A stretch of DNA of 44,708 nucleotides from contig NC_017390.1 of NCBI RefSeq assembly GCF_000026985.1, positions 3,896,027 through 3,940,734 on the forward strand. Direction: 5' to 3'. Shown piece after piece: positions 15,625-24,953 of the stretch. Each line of letters begins with the position of its first letter. Positions within the stretch are counted from its first letter, which is position 1. This DNA is from Erwinia pyrifoliae DSM 12163. GTDB taxonomy: Bacteria > Pseudomonadota > Gammaproteobacteria > Enterobacterales > Enterobacteriaceae. The notes under the pieces are model-generated. The model made no database searches and was not told where the DNA came from. It saw only the letters and a list, made by a program, of their open reading frames with translations. A program made the position numbers and the translations under genes.

Positions 15625-17619
15625 TCAGAGACTGGCCAGATAGCGCTGATTAAACTGCGGCAGCGGCAGCGCTCCCGCATAGAGATACCCCTGGCCGAAG
15701 TGGATCCCGCAGGCCAGCAGCCGCGCGCGTTGCTCATCGGTTTCGACGCCTTCAGCAATCACGTCCAGCGTAACGATCTCGGCAATCGCCGCAATGATAC
15801 GTACCATGGTGTCATCATAGGGCAGCACCGTCACAAAGCTACGATCCATCTTCAGCTTGCCTATTGGCAGGGTTTTAAACTGATTCAGCCAGTTAAGGTT
15901 GGCATAACCCATGCCGAAATCATCCAGCGCGACGGCCACGCCGGTTTTTTGCAGCTCCTGCAACAACAGCAGTGCCTGTTCTGGCTCGCCGATCTGGGCG
16001 GTTTCGGTGATTTCTAATACCAGGCTACCGGGACGGATCCCATAGCGCTGGATCAGGGCCTGCAAATGGGTCACCATCGCCGCTTCGCGCAGCTGGATGG
16101 CGGACAGGTTGACGCTCAGCGTCAGCTCACAGCCGCGCTGTTGCCAGTGCGCCAGGATGCGGCAGGATTCTTCAAATACCCAGCGCCCGAGGGGGCCTAT
16201 CACGCCAATTTCTTCGGCATTGGCGATGAGATCCTCCGGCAGTGACCAGCTACCATCGTTCTGGCGCATGCGCAGCAGTGCTTCGGCACCCACCAGCTGA
16301 CCGCTGCGCATATCGACCTGCGGCTGCAGCCACAGCGCAAACTTTTCCTCTGCCAGCCCCTGTAAAATGTCATGCTCTTGCGTCAGCCGCTTCTGCGCCC
16401 GCTCGGCCAGCACCACATCAAAAAACAGGATCTGATTTTTGCCCTGATGACGCGCCGACATCATCGCCGAGACGGCGCGCGCCAGCAGTTCGGACGCGCT
16501 AAAGCCCGCTTCACGCTGCGCTATGCCGATGCTGACGATAGGCCGTAGCTGCATGTGCTGGAGCAGCACCGGCTGATTGAGCTTCAGCATCAGGTTACGC
16601 GCCAGCCGCAGCGCGCGGAAGGGATTGTTGGCGCGCTTGATCAGCAAAGCAAAATCGCCGACCGACAGCTGCGCCAGAACCGTACGCTCATCAATGCAGC
16701 TGCGAATTTTGCTCACCAACGTCAGCAGCAGGGCATTGCGCCGCTCGTCAGTCACCAGGCCATTCGTTTCCAACAGCGTTTCAATACGCAGCACCATCAC
16801 CATAAACACACCGGTGCTACTGATCGCGCGCAGATGCTGTTCCAGCATGGCCAGGAATAGGGTTTGGTTCGGCAGATCGGTCAAGGTAAAACGGGTACTC
16901 TGACGGCTCATCTCATCATGCATGGCGCACAGCATCTGCTGATTGCGGTTATAGTTGCGGATAAGCAGACCTATCTCATCATTACGATGATACTTAGGCA
17001 GCAATAGCTGGTGGTTAATCGCCTGCTGCGGCGTGAGATCTTGCAGGGCGTTGGCGATGTTGCGCAGCGGCCGCACTATCAGGCGGTTGATACACCAGCT
17101 GATTGAGACTGACAGGATCAGCGCCAGTAGCAGATAGGCGGTGACCATCGTCGATACAGCACTGAGAATAAACTGATAAACACGCCACGAATCCGCCTGC
17201 AAAACCAGAAATGCCAGCGGTTTCGGGTTAGAAGGTTCCACCGAATAGAGCGGGACGGTAATCTGCACCGGCAGTTCAAACAGCCGGGCAATAAAGTGCG
17301 GGATCGGCTTCTCTGCGGCAAATTCGGTATGCAGCGCCTGTAATCCGTTGGGCAATAACACTTCTGCCCGCGCAAGGATCCCCGCCGGGCGCAGCGAGTT
17401 AAGGATAAATTCAGCTTGCGGTATATCCGCTTTCAGTACCGCCTGTGACAAGGGCTGACGCACGGTATACGCCACGTTCTCCATCTGCTGGGCATAGTCA
17501 ATTCTGCGCTGCTGCACAAAATGAAAAAGCTGGATAACGATAAAGATACAAATGGTGACCAGCGCAACGCTGGAAATGGTCGCCATTTGCTTAATCTTTA
17601 ATGAACGGCTGACGCGCAA
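15625..17619 (-). CDS. pdeK: membrane c-di-GMP phosphodiesterase (PdeK/HmsP-type)
   Basis: The protein has 664 residues. TM1 (about 15-35) and TM2 (about 150-176) flank a periplasmic sensor domain, followed by a HAMP-like linker (177-230). Next comes a degenerate GGDEF domain whose signature is SVGDF (319-323), so it should not make c-di-GMP. The EAL domain is intact: GAEALLRMR with Glu446, SVNLSAIQL, EITETAQ, ALDDFGMGYANLNWL, KMDRSF and AEGVET. Degradation of c-di-GMP at the inner membrane is the expected role. Its place next to bcs matches E. coli yhjK, and the homologue HmsP lowers exopolysaccharide in Yersinia. It is divergent from bcsE, with about 310 bases between. Confidence 0.93.
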   Translation of the reverse strand: MRVSRSLKIKQMATISSVALVTICIFIVIQLFHFVQQRRIDYAQQMENVAYTVRQPLSQAVLKADIPQAEFILNSLRPAGILARAEVLLPNGLQALHTEFAAEKPIPHFIARLFELPVQITVPLYSVEPSNPKPLAFLVLQADSWRVYQFILSAVSTMVTAYLLLALILSVSISWCINRLIVRPLRNIANALQDLTPQQAINHQLLLPKYHRNDEIGLLIRNYNRNQQMLCAMHDEMSRQSTRFTLTDLPNQTLFLAMLEQHLRAISSTGVFMVMVLRIETLLETNGLVTDERRNALLLTLVSKIRSCIDERTVLAQLSVGDFALLIKRANNPFRALRLARNLMLKLNQPVLLQHMQLRPIVSIGIAQREAGFSASELLARAVSAMMSARHQGKNQILFFDVVLAERAQKRLTQEHDILQGLAEEKFALWLQPQVDMRSGQLVGAEALLRMRQNDGSWSLPEDLIANAEEIGVIGPLGRWVFEESCRILAHWQQRGCELTLSVNLSAIQLREAAMVTHLQALIQRYGIRPGSLVLEITETAQIGEPEQALLLLQELQKTGVAVALDDFGMGYANLNWLNQFKTLPIGKLKMDRSFVTVLPYDDTMVRIIAAIAEIVTLDVIAEGVETDEQRARLLACGIHFGQGYLYAGALPLPQFNQRYLASL

Positions 17620-17928
17620 GCAAACTCTCCGAAGCGCTGAATGGGTTTTTCAGTGCATTTAAGGCAAAAACAACCCTGAGTATATCCTAAGGTAACAACT
17701 TGTTAAGTTACCACGCAACGCCCGCCGTCGTTTAAGTGTTTTCCTAAACGAAACGATGAGCAGGCGAACACCGCCGCGCGGTCGGCTCGGAGCTAAGTCA
17801 TGCCTCAGGACGTTCGGTGTTACAGATGAAAAGGTGATAAATGATCCGCTGGCGCGTTTTAAGCAGTGATGTATATTGAATGAATAATCACTGGTGCTGA
17901 AATTTCATTCAGATCGGTTCTCCCCCAA

Positions 17929-19419
17929 ATGATACCCGGTGCGCATAACGTTATGACGACGTCATTTACCTTAGGTCTTGAACAGGTTCAAAATGAATTA
18001 GTGCTGATGAAAGCTCCGGGGTGCTATTGGGTGATGGTCGACCGGCAGCAGGATGCACGCCTGCTGGTGCGTCAAACCCTCGCTGCGCACACGGCAATCA
18101 CCCTGATAAGTCGCGCTGCCGGGGCAAACGAAGTTTTACTGCCGCCGGTCGATGCCGGCGCGTGCGATCGTATCTCATTGTTTTCTTTATCAGAGGCGCC
18201 GGATGCGCTGAACGATCTGACCCAATATTTATCGCGTCGACCCGACGATAATCCGGGACTTATTCTATTCTGTGCCGCGTTAAGTACATGGAATAATCTG
18301 TCCGGAGACGAACTCACCCAATGGCTGCAGGAGATGCAGCAGCGGTTAGCCCGTAAACAATTAACCCTGCTGGTCATTACCGAGGGGGGCGGGGTTGATG
18401 TCGCGCAGCATCATTTGCATGCGTGCTACCGCCACTTAGCAGGGTTATCCCACCTGTCATGGCAGCAGGGAAGCTGGCATTACCGCGTTCACTGGTGGTG
18501 TCATAGCGGCCGCTGGCTGGCCGACCGCCTGCTGTCTCTTGACGTACAGCAGGGGGTTTTCACTCAGATTGCTCCAGCCCAGCAAGACGCCCGCTCAGAA
18601 TGGCACGACGAAAACCTGTATCTGGTGGAAAAAAACGTGCTGGGAGGCGCGCCATTGCCAACGGTAGCCTGGACACTGTTTGAGGATAACGGCCAATTGA
18701 CCCAACGTGCGCAGCAGGCCAGCAGTGCTACCGTGGTATTTAACCTGCAACATCATCACCAGATTGAAACACTGGCAGGTGATATTCACCAACTGCGGCG
18801 TACGCGCGGCAGCAGGCTAAAAATTGCGGTGCGTGAAATGCAGCAGGCGCTGCGCCACAGCGACGAACGCCTGCTGCTGGCCTGCGGCGTCAATACTATT
18901 GTGCCGCTCAACGTACCAACATCGCGCTGTCTGGCTGCCCTTGAAGGGGTGCAGGGGCAGGTTTATAACCGCCACGTACCGGCCGAATTCGCCGTACTGC
19001 TGAAATCCATGCAGCAGGTACAAGATAAAGGCTACCTGCCATTAACACAGTTCTGCCATGCGGTAACGCGCATGATCAACAACCGCCTGCTGCCGGAAAA
19101 CGGCAAAGGTTTGCTGGTCGCTCTAAGTCCGGTAGCAACCCTGAGCGCGCAGCAGGCGCTGATGCTGTGCAGGCCAAGACGCTTTGGCGATCTGGTCACG
19201 CACACCGCAGATTGCCTGTACCTGTTCCTCTCTTTCTGCCACCACAGCTACCTGGAAACCGCACTAAAGTTTATCTTCCCCCGGCCTGCCGGGGAAATCT
19301 TCATCGACCGCCAGGTGTGGTTCGAAGATTTGCTCGTCTGCGCTGCATTGCAACACATCGCCTGCAGGGGCGCAGATCCGGTCTCCGCCCGACCTTCCGC
19401 CCCCCTTAGCGGTCTTTAA
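17929..19419 (+). CDS. bcsE: BcsE, c-di-GMP-binding cellulose synthesis regulator
   Basis: This 496-residue protein (488 if ATG 17953 is used; neither start has a strong ribosome site) aligns with E. coli BcsE through most of its length. Matching stretches are [34 protein letters not shown] and [12 protein letters not shown]. Residues 418-421 (RFGD) form the RxGD c-di-GMP-binding I-site of the degenerate GGDEF-like domain. In E. coli BcsE binds c-di-GMP and helps assemble the Bcs secretion complex at the inner membrane. The C terminus is about 30 residues shorter than E. coli. Unlike E. coli, where bcsE is divergent and followed by bcsF-bcsG, this copy faces the operon and no bcsF or bcsG follows. 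Its last 14 bases overlap bcsZ. Confidence 0.92.
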   Translation: MIPGAHNVMTTSFTLGLEQVQNELVLMKAPGCYWVMVDRQQDARLLVRQTLAAHTAITLISRAAGANEVLLPPVDAGACDRISLFSLSEAPDALNDLTQYLSRRPDDNPGLILFCAALSTWNNLSGDELTQWLQEMQQRLARKQLTLLVITEGGGVDVAQHHLHACYRHLAGLSHLSWQQGSWHYRVHWWCHSGRWLADRLLSLDVQQGVFTQIAPAQQDARSEWHDENLYLVEKNVLGGAPLPTVAWTLFEDNGQLTQRAQQASSATVVFNLQHHHQIETLAGDIHQLRRTRGSRLKIAVREMQQALRHSDERLLLACGVNTIVPLNVPTSRCLAALEGVQGQVYNRHVPAEFAVLLKSMQQVQDKGYLPLTQFCHAVTRMINNRLLPENGKGLLVALSPVATLSAQQALMLCRPRRFGDLVTHTADCLYLFLSFCHHSYLETALKFIFPRPAGEIFIDRQVWFEDLLVCAALQHIACRGADPVSARPSAPLSGL

Positions 19420-20419
19420 ACGCCAGCCAGGTTAACAGGTGCAGGCTTGATGAGTAATAGTCTTCACTGGCACCCGGTGATCCATTGAGATACCCGGTAT
19501 CACCCAGGGTTAAATCACGCACCGCCAGCAGGCCGCCTGCCATATTGTAGGGGGCTTTATCGTTGCTTAGCACGTCTACCCATGCCGGGGTTTGCAGGCG
19601 CTGGAAACCGGCCCAGAAACGCTGGAAAGGCACCAGCCCGGAAGACGTGGCGTCGTACCAGTGCAGGTACAACGGAATACGGATGGCATCATAACTAAAT
19701 CGCGGTGGCCAGGCGGTAGCCGGAGCCAGCGAGCCGTCAGCGTTCATTGCCACCCAGTCCAGCGGCAAAGCGCTATCGCCAAAACGCATCTCCTTGAGCA
19801 ACGCCTGCCCGTCGCCGATCAGCTGCTCCCACACCTTTAAATGACTGCGCCGGGCAAAATCACGCCACGCCGGGAAGACAAAATAGGACGGGTTCAGCAC
19901 CACGTAGCTGGTTTTATTAAAGCCCTGCGCGCCGGGAAGCATCACGGTGCGACCGCCAAAGGCAATCACGTTATGCGCCACAATAGCCCTCTGGATCAGG
20001 TCTGACTGCTGCAACCAGGCGGAAACCTGCCACTTTTCCCCCGCTTTCAGCAGCGCCCAGGCAATCAGTACATCCCCGTCGGCGGCGTTATTTTTATCGC
20101 TAATCGGGTCGCGGACTGCAGGGTTGTATTTCCAGTAAAACAGGCCGTTCTTCGGGTTACTTAGATTGTTCTGTGTCCAGTGCCACAGCTTGTCAAAGCC
20201 GCTGCGGTCGTTGTAGTAAACCGCCATCAGCATGGCATATCCCTGGCCTTCGGTGTGGCTGACGTTCTGATTGCCCGTATCCTGAATACGACCATCGCTG
20301 GTCATAAAGCGCGTTTTAAAGCTGCTCCAGCCATCTGCGGCAGTCGCCTGAGACAGGCCCAGTATAAGCACCAACAGCATGAAGCCAGCCCTGACTATTG
20401 CCATCCTGGTATTCCTCAA
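19406..20419 (-). CDS. bcsZ: BcsZ, periplasmic endo-1,4-beta-glucanase (GH8)
   Basis: The 337-residue precursor has a Sec signal peptide (about 28 residues, ending QATAA). The glycoside hydrolase family 8 barrel is complete. The general acid is Glu57 in [12 protein letters not shown]. The loop [13 protein letters not shown] lines the cleft, and Asp244 in [14 protein letters not shown] is the second catalytic residue, as in E. coli BcsZ. It trims nascent cellulose in the periplasm and tunes the amount and form of polymer. It is the last gene of the operon, and its ATG overlaps the bcsD stop as ATGA. Its 3' end overlaps the convergent bcsE by 14 bases with no terminator between. Confidence 0.95.
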   Translation of the reverse strand: MRNTRMAIVRAGFMLLVLILGLSQATAADGWSSFKTRFMTSDGRIQDTGNQNVSHTEGQGYAMLMAVYYNDRSGFDKLWHWTQNNLSNPKNGLFYWKYNPAVRDPISDKNNAADGDVLIAWALLKAGEKWQVSAWLQQSDLIQRAIVAHNVIAFGGRTVMLPGAQGFNKTSYVVLNPSYFVFPAWRDFARRSHLKVWEQLIGDGQALLKEMRFGDSALPLDWVAMNADGSLAPATAWPPRFSYDAIRIPLYLHWYDATSSGLVPFQRFWAGFQRLQTPAWVDVLSNDKAPYNMAGGLLAVRDLTLGDTGYLNGSPGASEDYYSSSLHLLTWLAFKDR

Positions 20420-20883
20420 ACCTGATAACGAAAACGGAGCGAACAGTCACCGGTCTCTTCAACGTTCAGCCCGACCCGTTCGCTGCCCCCCTGACCACGC
20501 AGCCAGCGGGCATAAAGCCCGAGCAGCACCGCGCCCATCGCCAGACGCCATTGCCGATGCGGCATAACGCCGTCACCCGCTGGCAGCGCGCTATGATCGA
20601 TAACCATCGCGCCGTCATACGCTTGCAGACAGACAAAGCCCCAGTTAAAACGATCCAGCACCTTATTGATATTCTCTTCCAGATCGGCCACGGTGCGCGC
20701 TTTATCCAGCGGATAACGTCCGGCCAGCTTGTCGCCCATCTGGCGCAAAAATGCCTGACTTTCCTGCTCGCCGGCATTATCCAGCATGCCGCCTACCATC
20801 AGGTTCACCAGATCAAACCAGCCGGGCTGAGACTGACGTTGCCGGTGATATTGTAGCGTACGTTCCTGGAGTAACTGACTCAT
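20416..20883 (-). CDS. bcsD: BcsD, cellulose crystallisation/secretion accessory subunit
   Basis: The 155-residue protein has no signal peptide in this reading. It matches BcsD of type I cellulose operons by length, composition and position between bcsC and bcsZ. Visible family features are the acidic helix [20 protein letters not shown], the core [16 protein letters not shown], and the helical [20 protein letters not shown]. In Komagataeibacter BcsD forms a ring octamer linked to glucan-chain bundling. E. coli K-12 lacks it. It starts two bases after the bcsC stop and ends in an ATGA overlap with bcsZ, so translation is coupled. BcsD points to organised cellulose fibrils rather than the amorphous E. 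coli form; that is inference. Confidence 0.88.
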   Translation of the reverse strand: MSQLLQERTLQYHRQRQSQPGWFDLVNLMVGGMLDNAGEQESQAFLRQMGDKLAGRYPLDKARTVADLEENINKVLDRFNWGFVCLQAYDGAMVIDHSALPAGDGVMPHRQWRLAMGAVLLGLYARWLRGQGGSERVGLNVEETGDCSLRFRYQV

Positions 20884-20885
20884 GC

Positions 20886-23800
20886 TTATTTGCCTCCCAG
20901 CATGTAGCGCAAGTAGAGTTGTGCCGTAGTTTCGTTATAGTCACCAAAGGTGTCATAGCCAAGCTGGCCGCCAAGGGTGACGTTTTTGTTAATTTTGTAG
21001 TCTGCACCAGCATGAAGGTTATAGCCGATACCGCTTTTACTGCTTCCGCTGAAATACGCTTCTTTGGCGTAGCCCGCCGTGACCATTTCCTTCAGCAGTG
21101 ACTGATCATCATCATTATTCGGGAAGTAGGCGCTGCTGTTCTGAGTATAGGACTGATAACCCACCGACCCACCCAGCTTGACGCTTAAATCGTCGTAAGT
21201 CTGCGAGAAGTCCACCGGTAACGACACGCTGATATAGTCCTGCGGGCTAAAGTAGCCGCCCTGCCCGAAGCTGAAGTTGCTGAGATTTTTTGAGAAGTCC
21301 ATCCAGCTGATGTTAATCCCGGTTTTCAGCTCGCGATCGCGATAGTGAAACGGCCGCACATAAGCCCCGGCGTTAGCCATCAACGAGGTGTTGCCGGCAA
21401 CGTTTTCACCGATATAGCTGTAACCACCCGCACCCGCGTAAAATCCGGCATCACCATCATCATAGCTCAGTAACGCGTTACCCCCGTTTTTGGTTACCCG
21501 CCCCCAGCTCTTGCCAGAGTACTGATCCTTCACGCCAACATAGGAGAGCAGGCTATCGGTCACCGCACGACGTTCACCGGTCAGGATCAGCGTCAGGTAG
21601 TCGGTCAGTTTCGGCGCCCATTTGATCCCTCCGACCAGGGTACTGAGTTGCTGGCCGAGCGGCGTACTGCCAAGGTCGATGCGGTAACCGTCGCCGCTTA
21701 ATGCCAGGTTCAGCTCCACGCCGGAGGCCGTCTGCGAATCTGAGGCGTCACTGCTCGCGCTATCGACGTTAGCTTTACGCGATGAGGCCGCCAGGTAATT
21801 TTTGAGCGCGGTGTTATTATTGATCGCGTTGAGATGGCTCAGCCCGCCGTGAGTAAACGGGTTGTAGTCCGCTGCGTTAATCCCATCCAGGTTATCCAAC
21901 GCGGACGCGACATCAGGGTTAGCCGCATTGAAAGCATCCACGCCGTTCGTATTGCCATTTGCGCTGTCCGTGGCACGCAACGTTTTAAGGTAATCCTGTT
22001 CGTTCTTAATGTTCTGGATCTGATTGGCTACCGCAGCGCCTGCCGCCCCGGTGCCCAGTCGGCGATAGGCATCGCCGCTGGCGCTGCCCGCGCTTAGCGT
22101 CATCGGCGTCACGGTGAACTCGACGCGCGCGTCATTCAGCGGTGCGCTGGACCAAGTGAGCGGCGCTTTGGCTTCGTTCAGCTTACTCAAGCCATCTTCA
22201 CCATCGCGGCCACGGATTTGTACCCCTGCCTGCGCCCAGGTGCCGGTCTCGGCCTGCAGGGAGTCCATCATGGTATCGATCTGGCGTAACGTCTGACTTT
22301 GCGTGTTAGCAACTGGCGACCCGCTGCCGGTCACGTTGACGCCATCAATATTGCGGTCATCACGCGCATCCGTTGCCTGCTGCCACGGCATGGCGTTGCC
22401 ATAGATCGACGGTGACGGAGCGGCTGACGGCGTGGTGCGGTTGATAAACGGGTTATCCGCCAGCGCCAGACCGCCAATGGCCACCGGGCGACCCACCTGG
22501 CTACCTTGCAGGCCGATCATTTTGCCTTTCGCGCTGCGCAGATAGCTTAGCGCCTGGCTGCGGTCGCCTTCTGCTTCTGACACACGCGCCATTAACACCA
22601 GGCGCTGCGGTGACGGTTCACCACGCAGACCCGCAACCAGCGCGTGCGCTTTCGCCACGTCATTCAGCGCCAGCGCCGTATTGATCCCCCCTTCACGCGC
22701 CTGCTGATGCGCCGTATCACGCGTCATCAGGTAGTCGTAGACCACCGCCGCTTCTTTATTCATTTTGCCGGACTGATACAGACGCGCCATGGCAAACATC
22801 AGGTCGCTGTTCTGCGGATCCTGCTGCAGTGCGCCAAGCAACTTGTCATAGGCGGCGGCATACTGTTTACGTTCGCGCAGCTCATCCACCTGATTGATCA
22901 GCGCGCCGTTACGCAGTCCTGCCAGCTGCGCACCGCTGCTGCGCGACTGCAATTCAGGGTTGTTGATAAAGCTCTGTGCTTCCGCGCCCAGTCCGGCCTG
23001 ATCCAGTACCGCCAGCTGTGCGGCATAATCCCCTGCATTACCCCGTACGCCGCGCTGCATATTGCTACGCACTACCGACACCGCCGTGGAGAGATCGCCA
23101 GCCTGCGCCAGGCCTGCCGCCAGGTTACCGGCATCGACGGGGTTGTCCGGGGGGTTGACTGCCAGCGCTCTCAGGGTATTGGCCGCTGCTGCCGGAGAAT
23201 CCTGTGCCAGATAGCGCCGGGCAGCAGCCATCTGCTGGTTGAAGTTCACCCGCTGCACCAGGGTACGCATATCGGTGTTCTGGCTGCGGGGTGGGATGCG
23301 TGACAGCAGGCTCTGCGCCTGTGACCAGGCGCCGTTTTCGCTGGCAAACAGTGCGGCGGCATAAATTTCATTGCTGCCGGCTGCGGGGCGAAAAGCGGGC
23401 TGCATCAGGTCAGCGGCCGCAGCAGCATTGCCCTGCTGCTGATAAATACGCGCCAGGTCTAGGCGTAACCAGCCGTCGCCCGGAAAGCGCTGCAACCCCT
23501 GCTGCAGAATGCCGATCGCGCGCGGCGTATCGCCCGCCGCCAGCCGCTGTTGTGCTTCTCGCCGTAGCGGATCGCTGGTGGCTACCGGGCGCGTTGCCAC
23601 CGCCTGACGGACGCTGGCCGGCAGTGAGGCCAGCAGCGTATTCGCTTCGGCAGTGCGGTTCTGCTGGTGAAGCACGTAGAACAGCCCCTCCTGTGCCTGG
23701 CGGTTAGCGGCATCAGTGGCCAGCACGGCGCGGTAAGTCTGCTCCGCCTGGTCCGGTTGATGATTAAGGCGCAGCGCGTCGGCACGGAACAGCTTTGCCG

Positions 23801-24953
23801 CCAGGCCTTTTTCACCCTCCGCCTGAGTCAACGGCGCGCTCAGGCTCAGCGCCTGTGCGCTGTCGCCGGATTTCAGCGCCTGCTGCGCGCTGGCTAACCG
23901 GGCGTAGAAACGCGCATCGTCCGCCTGCTGCTGCCGCTGCTGGCTGTCGTTGCCGCCGAGTTTTGCCGCACGTTGCAGGTATTCCGCCGCCTGGGAATAG
24001 TCACCGCTGCGCTGTGCGGCATAGCCAAGACCGGCCAGCGCATCCGCGTCTTGCGGGTTGTTCTGCAATACCCGGTCGAAGGCGCTCTGCGCGGCGGAGA
24101 CATCGCCGTTGTTCAGCGCGCTGAAGCCCTGCCCTTTCTCCGCCGCGCTCACATTTTTCCGGTAGTAGTCCATCACCGCCAGATCCTGCGGATGGCGCTG
24201 CTGGAAATTCTGGTACAGCGGCGCATCGCCGGGCTGGGGGCCAAGCCACAACAGCGCCTGGCGCAGAGAACGGTCAGCATCGGCATTGCCGTCCGCCAAC
24301 CCTTCCAGCAGCTGCAAACCCTCGCGCCGGGTGGCGTCCTGGTAAGTCAGGGCTTTACCGAGAGCCAGTTTCGCCGCGCTATCCTGCGAATGGCTGGCAG
24401 AGAACTGGCGCAGATTATCCACCGCCTGCGGCAGCAGGCTGCGGTCTCCGGCCATGGTCAGATAGTACTCCGCCGCCACGCTGGCCGGAGGCTGGTTGCC
24501 GCTGAAGGTATTACGCCAGGTTTGCAGCGCGGCATAGGTGTTGCCGCTGCGCGCCTGCTGGCGCGCCAGCGCCATCTGTGCTGCGGGCAGCGTTTGCAGT
24601 TGGCGGGCATTGTCCAGATCGACCAGGCGCGGATCCTGTGGGGAAACCTCACTCAGTCGGGCGCGCCATATGGCCGCTTCGCCTGCGTTGCCCCGTTGTT
24701 GCGACCACAGCGCCATCAGATACAGCGCCTGCGCGTTGCTGCCGTCAACCATCAAAACTTTCTGCAGCGCCTCATAGGCTAATTCGTCATGGGCTTTGTC
24801 ATGCCAGTATCTGGCCTGGTCGAACAGCGCTTTCAATGCCGGATTGTTATCCAGCGCCAGCGCCGGCAACGCCATCATTGACAGCACAAGGCTGCTGCCA
24901 ACCCGCCAGCAGGCACGCGTGCGGGAAGGGACGTGGGCAAGTTTGTTTTTCAT
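20886..24953 (-). CDS. bcsC: BcsC, cellulose export TPR/outer-membrane porin
   Basis: This 1355-residue protein has a Sec signal (MALPALA then LDNNPAL). About 19 tetratricopeptide-type repeats follow, from residue 35 to about 800 (for example ADALAGLGYAAQRSGDYSQA and NSDLMFAMARLYQSGKMNKE). A Pro/Ser/Thr and then Asn/Asp/Ala-rich linker leads to the C-terminal BCSC beta-barrel, which ends in LYLRYMLGGK. It carries cellulose across the periplasm and outer membrane. It is about 200 residues longer than E. coli BcsC. Most of the extra length is a linker (about 830-1080) with runs such as NNNTALKNYLAASSRK, an arrangement more like type I operons. Its ATG overlaps the bcsB stop (ATGA). Confidence 0.95.
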   Translation of the reverse strand: MKNKLAHVPSRTRACWRVGSSLVLSMMALPALALDNNPALKALFDQARYWHDKAHDELAYEALQKVLMVDGSNAQALYLMALWSQQRGNAGEAAIWRARLSEVSPQDPRLVDLDNARQLQTLPAAQMALARQQARSGNTYAALQTWRNTFSGNQPPASVAAEYYLTMAGDRSLLPQAVDNLRQFSASHSQDSAAKLALGKALTYQDATRREGLQLLEGLADGNADADRSLRQALLWLGPQPGDAPLYQNFQQRHPQDLAVMDYYRKNVSAAEKGQGFSALNNGDVSAAQSAFDRVLQNNPQDADALAGLGYAAQRSGDYSQAAEYLQRAAKLGGNDSQQRQQQADDARFYARLASAQQALKSGDSAQALSLSAPLTQAEGEKGLAAKLFRADALRLNHQPDQAEQTYRAVLATDAANRQAQEGLFYVLHQQNRTAEANTLLASLPASVRQAVATRPVATSDPLRREAQQRLAAGDTPRAIGILQQGLQRFPGDGWLRLDLARIYQQQGNAAAAADLMQPAFRPAAGSNEIYAAALFASENGAWSQAQSLLSRIPPRSQNTDMRTLVQRVNFNQQMAAARRYLAQDSPAAAANTLRALAVNPPDNPVDAGNLAAGLAQAGDLSTAVSVVRSNMQRGVRGNAGDYAAQLAVLDQAGLGAEAQSFINNPELQSRSSGAQLAGLRNGALINQVDELRERKQYAAAYDKLLGALQQDPQNSDLMFAMARLYQSGKMNKEAAVVYDYLMTRDTAHQQAREGGINTALALNDVAKAHALVAGLRGEPSPQRLVLMARVSEAEGDRSQALSYLRSAKGKMIGLQGSQVGRPVAIGGLALADNPFINRTTPSAAPSPSIYGNAMPWQQATDARDDRNIDGVNVTGSGSPVANTQSQTLRQIDTMMDSLQAETGTWAQAGVQIRGRDGEDGLSKLNEAKAPLTWSSAPLNDARVEFTVTPMTLSAGSASGDAYRRLGTGAAGAAVANQIQNIKNEQDYLKTLRATDSANGNTNGVDAFNAANPDVASALDNLDGINAADYNPFTHGGLSHLNAINNNTALKNYLAASSRKANVDSASSDASDSQTASGVELNLALSGDGYRIDLGSTPLGQQLSTLVGGIKWAPKLTDYLTLILTGERRAVTDSLLSYVGVKDQYSGKSWGRVTKNGGNALLSYDDGDAGFYAGAGGYSYIGENVAGNTSLMANAGAYVRPFHYRDRELKTGINISWMDFSKNLSNFSFGQGGYFSPQDYISVSLPVDFSQTYDDLSVKLGGSVGYQSYTQNSSAYFPNNDDDQSLLKEMVTAGYAKEAYFSGSSKSGIGYNLHAGADYKINKNVTLGGQLGYDTFGDYNETTAQLYLRYMLGGK

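Noticed and set aside
22644..23303. 219-codon plus-strand ORF and others antisense to bcsC
   Set aside because: They lie opposite the clearly coding TPR gene, have no ribosome site and no protein motif, and arise from high GC codon bias.
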